Made by a program: the position numbers and the translations under genes. The notes under the pieces are model-generated. The model had not been told where the DNA came from, did no database searches, and worked only from the letters and a program-made list of their open reading frames with translations. This document shows, in pieces, positions 1 to 10,920 of a DNA stretch of 64,000 nucleotides. The DNA comes from Anodontia alba (taxonomy: Eukaryota; Mollusca; Bivalvia; Lucinida; Lucinidae): positions 65,733,563-65,797,562 of the forward strand of contig OZ024826.1 in the NCBI GenBank assembly GCA_964016985.1. Direction: 5' to 3'. Every line of letters starts with the position of its first letter. The stretch's first letter is position 1.

Positions 1-1462
1 GCTGTGTTCTGTATTACCTATGTTATTTTATTCGGTATTTCCTATCTGTTATTTTGTTGTGTATCCTATCTTTTGTTCTATATTTCCTTTTTGTTATTTT
101 ATTCTGTATTTCCTATCTGTTTTTATGTTCTGTACTCCCTATATATTGGTTTGTTCTGTTTTTCCTAAACGTTACGTTATTCTGTAATTCCTATCTGTTG
201 CTTTGCTCCGTATTCCCTACATGTTATTTTGTTCTGTATTTCATATCTGATCTGTTATTTTGTTCTGTATTTCCTGTCTTTTGTTCTGTATTGCCCGACT
301 GGTATTTTATGCTGTATTTCCTATCAATTGTTTTGTTCTATACTTCCTAAATGTTGCTCTGTTTCATACTTCCTATCTGGTACTGTGTTCTGTATTTCTC
401 ATCTGCTATTTTGTTCTGTATTTCTAATCCTTTCTTCTGTATATCCTATCTGTTATTTTGTTATGTATATCCTATCCTTAGCCCTGTATTTCCTATTTTG
501 ATATTATTCTGCATTTCCTATCGGTTCCTTTGTTCTGCATTTCCTATGTTTTATTTTGTTTTGTATTTCCTATCTGTTGCTATGATCTGTATTTCCTGCT
601 CTGTTCTATAGTTTTTATCTATTGCTAACTTCTGCATTTCCTATCTGTTGGTATGTTCAGTATTTCCTACCTGTTACTATGTTCTGTATTTCCTATCTGT
701 TGCTATGTTCTGTATTTCCTATCAGTTGCTTTGTTCTGTATTTTCTTTCTGTTCATTTATTCTGTATTTCCTATATGCCATGTTGTTCAGTATTTCCTAT
801 CTGTTATTTTGTTCTGTATTTCCTGTCTTTTTTTCTGAATTTCCTATCTGCGTTTTGTTTTTCACATCACTGTTCTATATGTTGTACCTTTTATTTTGTT
901 CTGTATTTTCTATATGTTGCTTTGTGCTGTATTTCCTATTTGTTGCTTTGTTCTGTAATTCCTATCTGTTGCTTTGTTCCGTAATTCCTACATGTTATTT
1001 CGTTCTGTATTTCCTGTCTGATCTGTTATTTTGTTCTGTATTGCCTGTTTGTTATTTTATTTTGTATTTCTAGTTGTTTGTTTTATTCTGTATTTCGTAT
1101 CTATTGTTTTTGCTGTACTTCCTAAATGTTGCTTTGTGTTTTATTTCCTATCTTTTATTATGTACTGTATTTCTTATCTGTTATTTTGTTCTGTATTTCC
1201 AATCTTTTCTTCTGAATTTCCTTTCTGTTATTTTCTTCTGTATATCCTATCTTTTGTTCTGTATTTCCTATCTGTTATTTCTTCTGTATTTCCTGTCTGT
1301 TATTTTATTACATATATCTTATCTTTTGTTTTGTTCTGTATTTCCTAAACTTTTCTTTGTTCTGTATATATCTATCTGTTGCTATGTTCTGTATTTCCTA
1401 TCTGTTATTTTGTTCTGTATTCTACATCTTTCTTCTGTATTTCCTATTTGTTTATTCTGGGG
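1..1462. repeat. 26-bp minisatellite, block 1
   Basis: Roughly 55 imperfect copies of a T-rich 26-bp unit whose core reads TTCTGTATTTCCTATC followed by TGTTATTTTG or TGTTGCTATG. The period is clearest at 660-730. The unit contains no stop codon in any of the three forward frames and 26 is not a multiple of 3, so each frame cycles through all three readings and gives a 26-residue peptide period rich in Phe, Leu, Cys, Ile, Tyr and Ser. The resulting hydrophobic open frames of up to 141 codons resemble membrane proteins but are a composition effect. Some units are shortened to about 18-21 bp. The array runs off the left edge of the window. Confidence 0.93.
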
Positions 1463-1547
1463 TTCATGTCTGTTGGTCTGAACATTATGATTCGCCTTTA
1501 GTTTACGGATTGATGAGTTTGGATTAAGGTTTGGGTACCATGACCAC
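1463..1547 (-). mobile_element. SINE tail fragment (head missing)
   Basis: About 85 bp (starting GGGGTTCATGTCTGTTGGTC and including GGTACCATGACCACTACT) match the body of the tRNA-derived SINE at 38,196-38,365, same orientation. There the tRNA-like head lies at higher coordinates, so the element reads on the minus strand. Here the head is absent and minisatellite-like sequence resumes right after it. It appears to be a truncated SINE inside the 26-bp array. Confidence 0.7.
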
Positions 1548-1549
1548 TA

Positions 1550-1754
1550 CTTCTTTATTTTGTTCTGTATTTTTTATATTTTCCTATATTTTTCAGAGTT
1601 TTCCTATATTTTTTAAATCCTCCTACATTTCCTATATTTTCCTATAATTTGGACATTTTTCCTATATTTTTCTCCAAAAATGCCGCAAGTATTGATATGT
1701 AGAACGTTAATGTTTTTTTTACTGCCTCTTGATATTTTTATTTGCAGTTTACAT
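1550..1754. repeat. Degenerate CCTATATTTT repeat flank
   Basis: After one residual minisatellite unit, a decayed run of short units related to TTTTCCTATATTTT continues to about 1,677. A matching short stretch with CCTATATTTTGTCCAAAAA occurs at 3,480-3,500, on the other side of the array element that follows. The two stretches probably belonged to one tract split by that insertion. The last 75 bases hold nothing I recognise. Confidence 0.5.
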
Positions 1755-3215
1755 TATACCCCCAACACAAAGTGGAGGAGGACATATATAGTTTTACCCT
1801 CCGTCATAAGTATGTCCGTGTGTATGTCTGAGCAAGCAAAATGGTTAGGGGGCTACAAGGTTTGGACACTATGGACAGATTTCAATGTATTTGAATGGGA
1901 TTTTTTCCGTAGACACTTACATTTTTGAAGATTCATGTGTCAAAGTGGGTTTGTGTGGCTTATTTTATGGCTTGTGTGGCTATCAGTAGTCACATAACTA
2001 CCATCTATACCAACATAAATCAAATTCGTCAGAACGTCTGTCTGTCCATCCGTCCATCTGTCAGTCACACTTTATAGTACTCTTCGTGTCTCTGCAACTT
2101 CTCTTACTGTTTTCAAGATAATGGCTTGAAACTTGCACCATAGTAAGGATATGCACTTAGCATGTGCATAATGATAAAAAAACAAAACAAACAAACTGAT
2201 CAAATTGTTATTGGTAGAGTTACATACCCTTGATTTTAAATACTTAAAAAATTTGTAATACACATGGCATAGGAGGGTTCGTCGCTCAAGATAAGACATA
2301 TTTTTCAACAAAAAAGAAATATTTTTGTGCAAAAACATGTTTTGCAAGTTCTTCTAATGAGTACCCATATTATATGTGTTTTGTGGAGAAATATGAAAAA
2401 TATTGTCTGGATACCATCTCCCGTCTGGAGCTATGTCAGAGGATTTCTTGAAGAGATATTTGTTGATACCGGGGCATTGTTTTCTTCAAATTTCTTAATA
2501 TACCATTTTTATAGAGTTACCCAACACAGTCTAGGATGTACTACAGTTTTCAAGATGATGATTTGAAACTTGCAGCCAAGTAAGAATATAGGCTGGGCAT
2601 GTGCATAAAGGACACAGAACTCTGTTAAAAGTTTTAGTGCTAGAGTTTCATACCCTTGATTTACTTAGAAATATGGCTTTATACACATGTCATAGTAGGT
2701 TCATGTCTTCGCAACTTCTACAGTTTTTAAGATAATGATTTGAAACTTGCAGCAATGTAAGAATTTAGGCTGGGCATGTGCACAAAGGTCACAGAACTCT
2801 GATCAAATTTTCATTGCTAGAGTTACATACCCTTGATTTATCTAAAATATGGCCTTATACATATGGCATAATAGGGCTTGTGTCTCCGCAATTTCTCCTA
2901 CAGTTTTCAAGATAATGATTTGAAACTTGCAACAAAGTACGAATATAGGCTGGGCATGTGTATAAAGGTTACAGAACTCTGATCAAATCTTTATTGCTAG
3001 AGTTACGTACCCTGGGTTTACTTAGGAATTTTGCCTTATACACATGACAATGTAAGATTCGTGTCTCCCAAACCTCTTGCAGTTTTCAAGATAATGACTT
3101 GATGCAGCCAAGTATGAATGAAGACAGGGCATGTGCATAAAGGTCACAGAACACTGATCAAATTGTAATTGCTAAAGTTACATACCCTAGAAATCAGTAG
3201 CGGTTGCATTTATCC
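1755..3215 (-). mobile_element. Array element PE1 (pearl/Helentron-like, family Y), minus orientation
   Basis: The left edge reads TATACCCCCAAC (1,755-1,766), close to the 12-bp terminal repeat TATGCCCCCAAC of PE5 at 41,323. Short CCGTCATAAG and GTCTGTCTGTCCATCCGTCC stretches (1,800-2,060) correspond to the ACGG-type microsatellite that precedes the 3' end of these elements. Then come five or six monomers of about 176 bp, marked by ACATACCCTTGATTT at 2,222, 2,650, 2,826, 3,004 (diverged) and 3,180, each with 'aagataatgatttgaaacttgcagc' style text. The far (5') edge is unclear, near 3,200. The small open frames inside are incidental. No transposase or helicase coding is present. Confidence 0.65.
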
Positions 3216-3474
3216 CCATTAGGGAGCTTCTAGTTTTGTCATCTAAAGCATCCCCACCCTATGGGTCATTCATGTGGACACCTTGATGAATGTGCCAAAC
3301 TTCAAGTCGAAAAGGGTGTCCATATTGATGACCAAGGAATCTTGCTGCAGGGTACTTGATTTGGTAGAAATGCTGCACGAACGTTTAGTTAAGTAAACAC
3401 AAGTTTAATGATTTTATCCAGTTAACAAGTAAATACTTTGTCCCTTGAGTGTTTTGTAATGAAGACATTTTTAC
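3216..3474. other. Unassigned spacer
   Basis: No repeat, RNA or coding signal recognised. It lies between array element PE1 and the second block of the 26-bp minisatellite. Confidence 0.4.
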
Positions 3475-3785
3475 CATAAAATTCCTATATTTTGTCCAAA
3501 AAGGTGCTTAAACCTCCTATATTTTTTGGGGAAAGAATCCTATTTTGTTTCCTTTTTTTTTTATCAAAACTTGGTTGACAGCCTGTATTTCCTATCTGTT
3601 ATTTCATTCCATATTTCCTATCTACTATTTTGTTCTGTATTTTTTATCTGTTGCTTTGTTCTGTATTTACTATCTGTTGTTTTGTTCTGTATTTCCTATC
3701 TGATATTTCGTTCTGTATTTCCTAAAGGTTTCTTAGTTCTGTATTTCCTATTTGTTGTTTTGTTCTGTATTTCAAATATTCTGTG
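3475..3785. repeat. 26-bp minisatellite, block 2
   Basis: After a degenerate lead-in (3,475-3,570), about eight units with the same TTCTGTATTTCCTATC core as block 1 run to about 3,780. The forward open frame here is again the artefact of a stop-free unit. The two blocks are most simply one array opened by insertion of the SINE fragment and PE1. Confidence 0.85.
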
Positions 3786-3893
3786 ATAACAGCAGCCCGT
3801 CGTTAAGTGTTTGTATGGTCCTCAAAATAAAAGAATGTTTCCACGCAAAAGCTACTAACAATGATCAGAAATATAAAAATATGTTTCAATAAA

Positions 3894-3933
<40 letters not shown>
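3786..3933 (+). other. Possible retroposed 3' end: AATAAA followed by A37
   Basis: AATAAA at 3,888-3,893 is followed within a few bases by an uninterrupted run of about 37 A (from 3,897). This spacing is shorter than usual but the pair resembles the 3' end of a reverse-transcribed polyadenylated RNA. Upstream sequence (3,786-3,887) shows no coding or tRNA-like signature, and I could not find a target-site duplication. A simple A-tract expansion is the alternative. Confidence 0.35.
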
Positions 3934-3935
<2 letters not shown>

Positions 3936-4214
3936 TAAGTTATCTTAAATGACACAAAACTAAAGAAATAATCTTCTAAATGAATAAGTGTATTGAATTT
4001 GGACAGATTTATTGTAAGTCCAAGATGTCTAGAAATTTTAAAATGGAATACCTCTTTGATTTAATAGTCTGATCAGTACAGTTTTTGTAGATATGGAGAT
4101 ATGGATCACATTCACGAAAGCAGTTTGCCATGTATTAAAGTGCAGATAAGTTGTATTTTAACTTAATTTTAAGGATATTATAAAATATCTATCAACAAAA
4201 TTATCAATTTTCTG
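3934..4214. other. Unassigned AT-rich spacer
   Basis: No gene, repeat unit or structured motif recognised. Confidence 0.4.
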
Positions 4215-4890
4215 TTCGTGCTGCCAAAGTATTCCTCTTTTGAGAATCTATCTATATTCTTCTGGTGTCAAGTACTGTTTGGTGGCCGCAAAATGTTTTC
4301 CCGTATTTCATTTTCATATTAGGTAGTTTGTATTTTCTTGCCCACTGAGCTCGTTTGGATTTAGCAAAGAAAAAAAACAAAAACAAATAAACTAGAATAT
4401 CATTCAACCATGGCTAGGCGTGAACAGTATAGCACATTATATTACTAATTATGAACAGACTCAATAAAACCGAGTCTGCTATTTTCTTTTGCTTTTTGTG
4501 TTTCTTGCTTCCAAAAGATCCATGTTTTGAGAATCTAGTAAAACTTACTAAAGCTGGTGTTAAGTGCTGTATAAAGTCTCCCCTGGAGTTTATATTTCAC
4601 AACCCTTTGCACTTTAAGCTCATTTGGATACAGTTGAAAACAGAATATCGCTCAACCATGGTCTAGCAAGCGCGGACAGTTACATTATTTTCATGAACAG
4701 ACTCAATAAAACCATGCAAACCACACTGCTGTCATAAGAAGAGTTCTAATGAAACCGAAATCCCGATTTTCCTTCTTTTATGCACTCTTTGTTACCAATG
4801 ATATCCATTAAAGATTTTGATGTGTCTCTTGCTTCCAAACGTTTTGAGAATCTACTTATATCTATTCTTATGAGAATTTAAATGATTATA
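4215..4890 (+). repeat. R275 dispersed repeat, about three partial copies
   Basis: A 240-275 bp unit recurs. GAACAGACTCAATAAAACC occurs at 4,453 and 4,695, and TTTTGAGAATCTA at 4,237, 4,520 and 4,843. The same family occurs at 44,890-45,180 and in three tandem copies at 52,960-53,745, sharing text such as 'tttgtttccaaag', 'agctggtgtt', 'agtctcccc' and 'tttcctttgggatcac'. The copy at 4,456-4,478 carries a short perfect hairpin listed separately. The forward open frame at 4,451-4,666 runs through one copy and is not conserved as a frame in the others. Function unknown. Confidence 0.7.
4456..4478 (+). promoter_or_regulatory. R275 hairpin with AATAAA in the loop
   Basis: Stem CAGACTC / GAGTCTG (7 perfect pairs) encloses the nine-base loop AATAAAACC, which contains the canonical poly(A) signal AATAAA. 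The homologous hairpin at 45,063-45,085 keeps the same loop with a changed stem (GAACCTC / GAGGCTC). Copies near 53 kb keep a stem but have altered loops. A 3'-end-processing role is inference only. Confidence 0.5.
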
Positions 4891-5132
4891 AACTAGATAA
4901 ATATGCTTCTAAACGAACAGACCTTTTGAAATTGACAAAAAGTACCAATATCTAAGATGTCAAGCAATTAATGTTCTGAATTTACATTAAAATTTATGTA
5001 AATACCGAAATAGACAGTATTCTACATCTTTCATATGTCTTATTTTGACGATAACCCTATCGAAATAGACTGTAAACAAAGAAATGTGCCATGAAATAAA
5101 TAAACGTTCGAACAAATTACCAAAGTGGAAAA

Positions 5133-6448
5133 TAAAATGTCCAGGAAGAGCCACAATGGCATACACAATGGCAAAACCGCAGCCCTTCTCAGACACCAAG
5201 AGGAAAAGAAAACAGATAAAACTAAACAAGCGCAAATCGAACAAACGTACGAATTAGCTCTCTCTTCCCCAAGCGAGGTTATAGCAATGCTCAAAAGAAC
5301 TGTAAAACACAAAATAACACAAGGTAAGACATAAAACAAATCGCCTCGTAGAATAAACCTCAAAGCAACAAAGAATAAAACTAACACCGGGACACATGGC
5401 TAATTCTACTGTATGCCAGAGTAAATGAAAACCAGTCGTTGAACCACGGCGAGCCAAGCCAAAGACATATTGTCAAGCCCCAACCCACTGGTTAAAGTTT
5501 TACGAAGAGGCCGTCATTGAGTCTGAGGCCTGAACCACTGTCGTGCAATTAAAGGGTGAAGCATAGCCATCAGCAATGATTGGGTTGACAACTAGGCATG
5601 CAGTCTGCCGCATAATATCCAGGCTATAGCCTATTATTTTATAACGGTTAATTAGTTTTCTGAATTGCTCCGAAAAGTTAAGATTTTCCCACAATTTTTC
5701 TAAATCTGTTTACTAAGTCACTATAAAATTCTAGTTCCGATATACCTTTTTGCAGAAGTGTTTTCAGACTGACGCTATATTTTTCTACCAAGGCACTATG
5801 TCTGCGATAAAATTTCGAAAACGCCTTACGAAAATAACGATGGCCCTGCCTAAGACGTTTGGCAGTAAGGGCTTTATTACGGCAGTTAAAGTCACTTAGA
5901 TTTGAAGAATCTAATAAGTTGAGATATGTTTACCCCATATGAGATACGCCGGGGGACATCGCCATTCAGAAAAGGGAAATTGACTATATCAAAATCAAAA
6001 TCGTCCCGTTTATCATAAATTTTGGTGGAAACTGTACCATTAGATATACATAGATTCAAATCCAAGAAAGGTGCCTCGGTATCGGAAGAATTGGCTCTAT
6101 TTAATTGTAGTTTTGTAGGGCATATGCGGTCCACTATATGCGGTCCACCATTTGGTTAAAGTAAATATTGTCAATACCTCGTTTACAATAAATCATCAAG
6201 GTATCTTAAAGTTGAATTGAAAGCCTCAATAATGTCAGCCTGATTTTCCCGTGAGATCTCTCTCATAACAAAAAATAAACAAATCTGCCACAAGAGGAGC
6301 ACAATTAGTTCCCATCGGAATACAAATAGTTTGCCTATAAAGTTTAGTTCCAAATCTAATTAAACTATTACCAAAAAGATAAACAAGGGCATCACAGACG
6401 TTTTGACAAGACCTTAAATTATAATTATTGTATACATCAGTAGTGAAA
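5133..6448 (-). pseudogene. RT family B copy A, C-terminal part and 3' UTR (Penelope-related reverse transcriptase)
   Basis: Minus-strand remnants of a reverse transcriptase. Read from high to low coordinates, a motif IPMGTNCAPLVADLF (about 6,276-6,320) marks the RT fingers/palm. Then come a fragment with TEAPFLDLNL and YDKRDDFDFDIVNFPFL (5,892-6,134), and a C-terminal fragment ending SDSMTASS with its stop at 5,500. Frameshifts and stops separate these pieces. Downstream (5,499 to about 5,133) is the 3' UTR seen in copies B, C, D, E and G. No GIY-YIG domain follows the RT. The 'FLDL' block and thumb resemble Penelope-like RTs in order and spacing, but the exact clade is uncertain. The 5' half resumes at 10,921 after an inserted array element, so one ancestral gene can be followed across both halves. 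Confidence 0.82.
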
Positions 6449-9400
6449 CAAGAGGCCCATGGGCCACAACGCTCACCTGAGTTACCTACTGTAAGTTAAT
6501 CAGGTCGTTTACTCATCATTCCCTATTAGCCCGTCAAGTTTCAGGGCAATGGCTTAAACAGTTTTTGAGATATCTTACTTACAAGATTAAAATGCTGAAA
6601 TTTTCAAAGGGCCATAAGTAAAACTAGTTTAAACCCCAGGGGCTTGATTGGCATGATTTATGCAGGGGACCACTAAACATTGCTACATATATAGGCTGTG
6701 AGCCTGATGGTTTCAGAAAAGAAGATCTTTTACGTTTTCCCATTTTAAGTCTGTGGGAGTAAATGACCCCCTGGGGTGTGGCCAGTTTGGACCCCAGAGG
6801 CTTGGTTGGCAGGATTTATGTAGGGGACAACTAAACATTGCTACATACTAAATATAAGAGCTGTGGGCCTCATGTTTCAGAGAAGATTTTTTAAGGTTTT
6901 TCCAATTATAAGTCTATGGGAGCTAATGACCCCCGGGGCATGGCCAATTTAGACCCCAGGAACTTCATGGCAGGATTTATGTAGGGGACCACTAAACATT
7001 GCTATATACTAAATATTTAAGCTGTGGGCCCCATAGTTTCAGAGAAAAAGATTCTTTAAATTTTTCTTTTCCACTATTAGTCCATGGGAGCTAATGACCC
7101 ACTGAGAAGTGGCCAGTTTGGACCCCAGAGACATGGTTGGGAGAATTAATGTAGAAGACCACCAAACATTGCTACAAACTAATTTTGTTAGCTCATGGTT
7201 TCAGAGAAGAAGATTTTTGAAGTTTCTTTAGCTACACGGTTCTATATAAACATATGACCCTTGGGGTGTGGCTAGTTTGGACCACAGGGGCTTGATTGGC
7301 AGGATTTAAGTAGGGAACCACTACACATTGCTACAAACTAAATATATAAGCTGTCGGCCGCATGGCTTCTGAGTAGAAGACTTTTTAGGTTTTTCCCATT
7401 TTAAGTCTATGGGAGCTAATGACCCCCGGGGCACGGCCAATTTGGACCACAGGGGCATGGTTGGCAGGATTTATGTAGGAGAAAAAAAAAGGTAAGAGAA
7501 ATGTCCAGGGAGTGCCACAATCACAAACCGCAGCCCTTTCTCAGACACCAAGAGGAAGAGGAAACCGATAAAAAAAATAAACAAGCACAAATCGAACAAA
7601 CGTACGAAAAGCACTAAAATTAGCTATCTCTTCTCCAAGCGAGGTAATCGCGATGCTAAAAGGACTGAAAAACACAAGAACAAAATGACACAAGGTAAGA
7701 CATAAAACATATTGCCTCGTAGAATAAACCACAAAGCAACAGCGAGTAAGACTAACACCGGGACCACCGCTTTAGAACGGTCAGTAGAGTAAACCACGAG
7801 GGGTTTAAAGCACTTTAACAGCTAGCCAACCTCACTCTGGGTCCCGATGCTACTCTTAATACAGAAATACATAAAAATTCGGTTCGCATAAAGGCTCCCA
7901 ACTCAGTCAATGCATCAAAGCGAAAACATAAAAATCAAGTTAATCACTATAATAAACAAAGACGAGTACTCATGACTAATTCTACTGTATGCCAGAGTAA
8001 ATGAAAACCAATAGTTTGAACCACGGCGGGCCAAGCCAAAGACATATCGTCAAACCCCCAACCCACTGGTTAAAGTTTTACGAAGAGGCCGTCATTGAGT
8101 CTGAGGCCCGAACCGCAGTCGTGCCATTAAAGATTGAAGCATAGCCATCAACAATGATTGGGTTGACAACTAGGCATGCAGTCTGCCGCATAATATCCAG
8201 GCTATAGCCATTTTTATAACGGTTAATAAGTTTTCTGAATTGCTCCGAAAATTTCACAGATTTTCCTACAACTTTTGTAAATCTGTACACAAAGTCACCG
8301 TAAAATTCTGTTTCTGATATACCTTGTTGCAGAACAGACCACCAAACATCGCTACATACTTAATCTGTTAGCTCTGGGCCTCATGGTTTCAGAGAAGAAG
8401 ATTTTTTAATGTTCTTTAGCTATATAGCTCTGTATGAACATATGACCCCCTGGGATGTGGCCAGTTTGGAGTCCAGGGGCTTGATTAGCAGGATTTATGT
8501 AGGGAACCACTAAACATTGTTATACACTAAATATATAAGCTGCGGGCCTCAAGGTTTCAGAGATTTTTTATGTTTTTTTTCCATTATAAGTCTATGGAAG
8601 CTAATGATCCCTGAGGCGTGGCCAGTTTAGACCCCAGGGACTTGATTGGTAGGATTTCTGTAGGGGACCACTAAACATTGCTACAGACTAAATATATAAG
8701 CTGTGGGCCTCATGCTTTAAGAGAAGAAGATATTTTATGTTTTTCCCATTATAAGTCTATGGGAGCTAATGACCTCGGACCGTTGCCGATTTGGACCCAA
8801 GGACAGGATTTATGTAGGAGACCACTAAACACTGCTACATACTTAATCTGTAAGCTCTCTGCTCCATGGTTTCAGAGAAGAAGATTTTTTGAAGGTTCCT
8901 TAGCTATATACCTCTACATATATATATGACCCCCTGGGGTGTGGCCAGTTCGGAGCCCAGAGGCTTGATGGCAAGATTGAGTAGGGGACCACTACACATT
9001 GTTACATACTCAATATATAAGCTGTGGGCCTCATGGTTTCAGAGAAGAAGATTTTTTAAGTTTGTCCAATTATAAGTCTATGGGAGCTAATGGCCCCCGG
9101 GGCGTGGCCAGTTTGAACCCCAGGGGCTTGATTGGCAGGGTTTATGTAGTGGACCACTACACATTGCTATATACTAAATATATAAGCTCTGTGTCTAATG
9201 GTTTCAGTGAAGAAGATTTTTATGTTTTTCCCATTATAAGTTTATGGGAGCTAATGACCCCCGGGGTGTGGCCAATTTGGACCCCAGGGGTATGGTTGGC
9301 AGGATTTATGTAGGCGACCACTTAATATCGCTTCATACTTAATCTATTAGCTCTCGGCCTCGTGGTTTTAGAGACGATTTTTAAAGGTTCTTTAGCTATA

Positions 9401-10920
9401 TAGCTCTATATAATTATGATCCCTGGGGCGTGGCCAATTTGGACCCCAGGGGCTTGATTGGCAGAATTTATGTAGCGGACCACTACACATTGCTACATAC
9501 TAAATATATAAGCTCTGGGCCTCATGGTTTCAGAGAAGATTTTGTTTTTCCAATTATAAGTCTATGGGAGCTAATGACCCCCGGGGGCGTAGCCAGTTTG
9601 GGCCCCAGGGGCTTGATTGGCAGGATTTATATAGGGGACCTCTAAACATTGCTACATATTAAATATGTAAGCTATGGACCTCATGGTTTCAGAGAAGAAG
9701 ATTTTTGTTTTTAAGTTTTTCCCATTATAAGTCTATGGGAGCTAATGACCCCCGGGGTGTGGCCAATTTGGACCCGAGGGTTATGGTTGGCAGGATTTAT
9801 GTAGGAAACCTCATGGGCCTCATTGTTTCATAGAAGAAGATTTTTAATTTTTTTTTCATTATGTCCGAATAAGCTAATGACTCCCCCGGGGTGTGGCCAG
9901 TTTGGACCTCAGGGGCTTGATTGGCAGGATTTATGTAGTGGACCACTACACATTGCTACATACTAAGTATATCGGCTCTGGGCCTCATGGTTTCAGAGAA
10001 GAAGATTTTTTAAGTTTTTTTTTCCATTATAAGTCTATGGGAGCTAATGACACCCCGGGCATGGCCAGTTTGGGCCCCAGCGGCTTGATTGGCAGGATTT
10101 ATGTAGGGGACCACTTAACATGGCTACATACTAAATATGTAAGCTGTGGGCCTCATGGTTTCAGAGAAAAAGATTTTTTTAAAGTTTTTCCCATTATAAG
10201 TCTATGGGAGCTAATGACGCCCCCACCCCGGGCGTGACCAGTTCGGGCTCCAGGGGCTTGATTGGCAGGATTTGTATAGGGGACCACTAAACATTGCTAC
10301 ATACTTAATATGTAAGCTGTGGGCCTCATGGTTTTAGAGGAGAAGATTTTTTAAAACGTTTTTTTCCATTATAAGTGTATGGGAGATAATGACCCAAGGG
10401 GCGTGGCCAGTTTGGACCCCAGGGGCTTGATTGGCAGGTTTTATGTAGGGGACCACTAAACATTGCTACATACTAAATATATAAGCTCTGGACCTCATGG
10501 TTTCAGAGAAGAAGATTTTTTAAAGTTTTTCTCTTTATATGAGTCTGTTGGAGTTCACGACCCCCTGGGGCTTGATTGGCAGGATTTATGTAGAGAACCA
10601 CTAAACATTGCTATATACAAAATGTAAAAGCCGTGGGCCTCATGGTTTCGGAGAAGAAGATTTTTTAATTTTTTTCCAATTATAAGTCTAAGGGAGCTAT
10701 ATCGCGGCATGGCGGCCATCTTGATTTACGAACCGTGACCATTTTTACAAATTTTCAATCCCTCTTTAACACAAGGCTCCATATAAAGTTTGAAGAAATT
10801 TGGCCCAGGGGTTTCAGAGGAGAAGTCGTTCAAATGTGTGAACGGACGGACGGACAGACGGACGTCGGACGGAGAGTGATCACAATAGCTCATCCTGAGC
10901 CTTTGGCTCAGGTTAGCTAA
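6449..10920 (+). mobile_element. Array element PE2 (pearl/Helentron-like, family X), inserted in RT copy A
   Basis: It begins CAAGAGGCCCATGGGCC with a perfect 12-bp palindrome GGCCCATGGGCC (6,454-6,465), then CGCTCACCTGA. It ends with an ACGG-rich stretch (10,848-10,873), the hairpin CCTGAGCC-TTT-GGCTCAGG (10,894-10,912) and TTAGCTAAAA. Between these lie about 20 monomers of roughly 160 bp carrying 'cattgctacata', 'catggtttcagagaagaagatttttt' type text and 'gggagctaatgacccc'. Two monomer types alternate in a higher-order pattern. RT copy B interrupts the array at 7,484-8,333. The right end matches the end of PE7 at 49,330-49,549 almost base for base. It has no coding capacity of its own, so it would be non-autonomous. 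Small open frames inside are array artefacts. Confidence 0.82.
7484..8333 (-). pseudogene. RT family B copy B, 5'-truncated, nested in PE2
   Basis: The minus-strand C-terminus is readable at 8,078-8,290: it contains SEQFRKLINRYK and NPIIVDGYAS and ends SDSMTASS. The 3' UTR (7,484-8,077) is homologous to copies A and C. The left edge, plus strand, is AAAAAAAAAGGTAAGAG and the right edge is TTGCAGAAC followed by the array monomer. The coding part stops abruptly about 80 codons from the C-terminus, as expected of a 5'-truncated retrotransposition product. The host monomer reads through the insertion ('ttatgtaggaga' / 'agaccaccaaac'), with at most a short AGA duplication. Confidence 0.85.

Noticed and set aside
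54..1481. Several overlapping forward frames resembling hydrophobic multi-pass membrane proteins
   Set aside because: All derive from a 26-bp tandem unit lacking stops in three frames; the peptides repeat every 26 residues.
5125..5334. Forward frames rich in Lys/Gln/Glu (also at 36,256-36,543)
   Set aside because: They are antisense to the 3' UTR of RT family B copies and recur only as part of that repeat.
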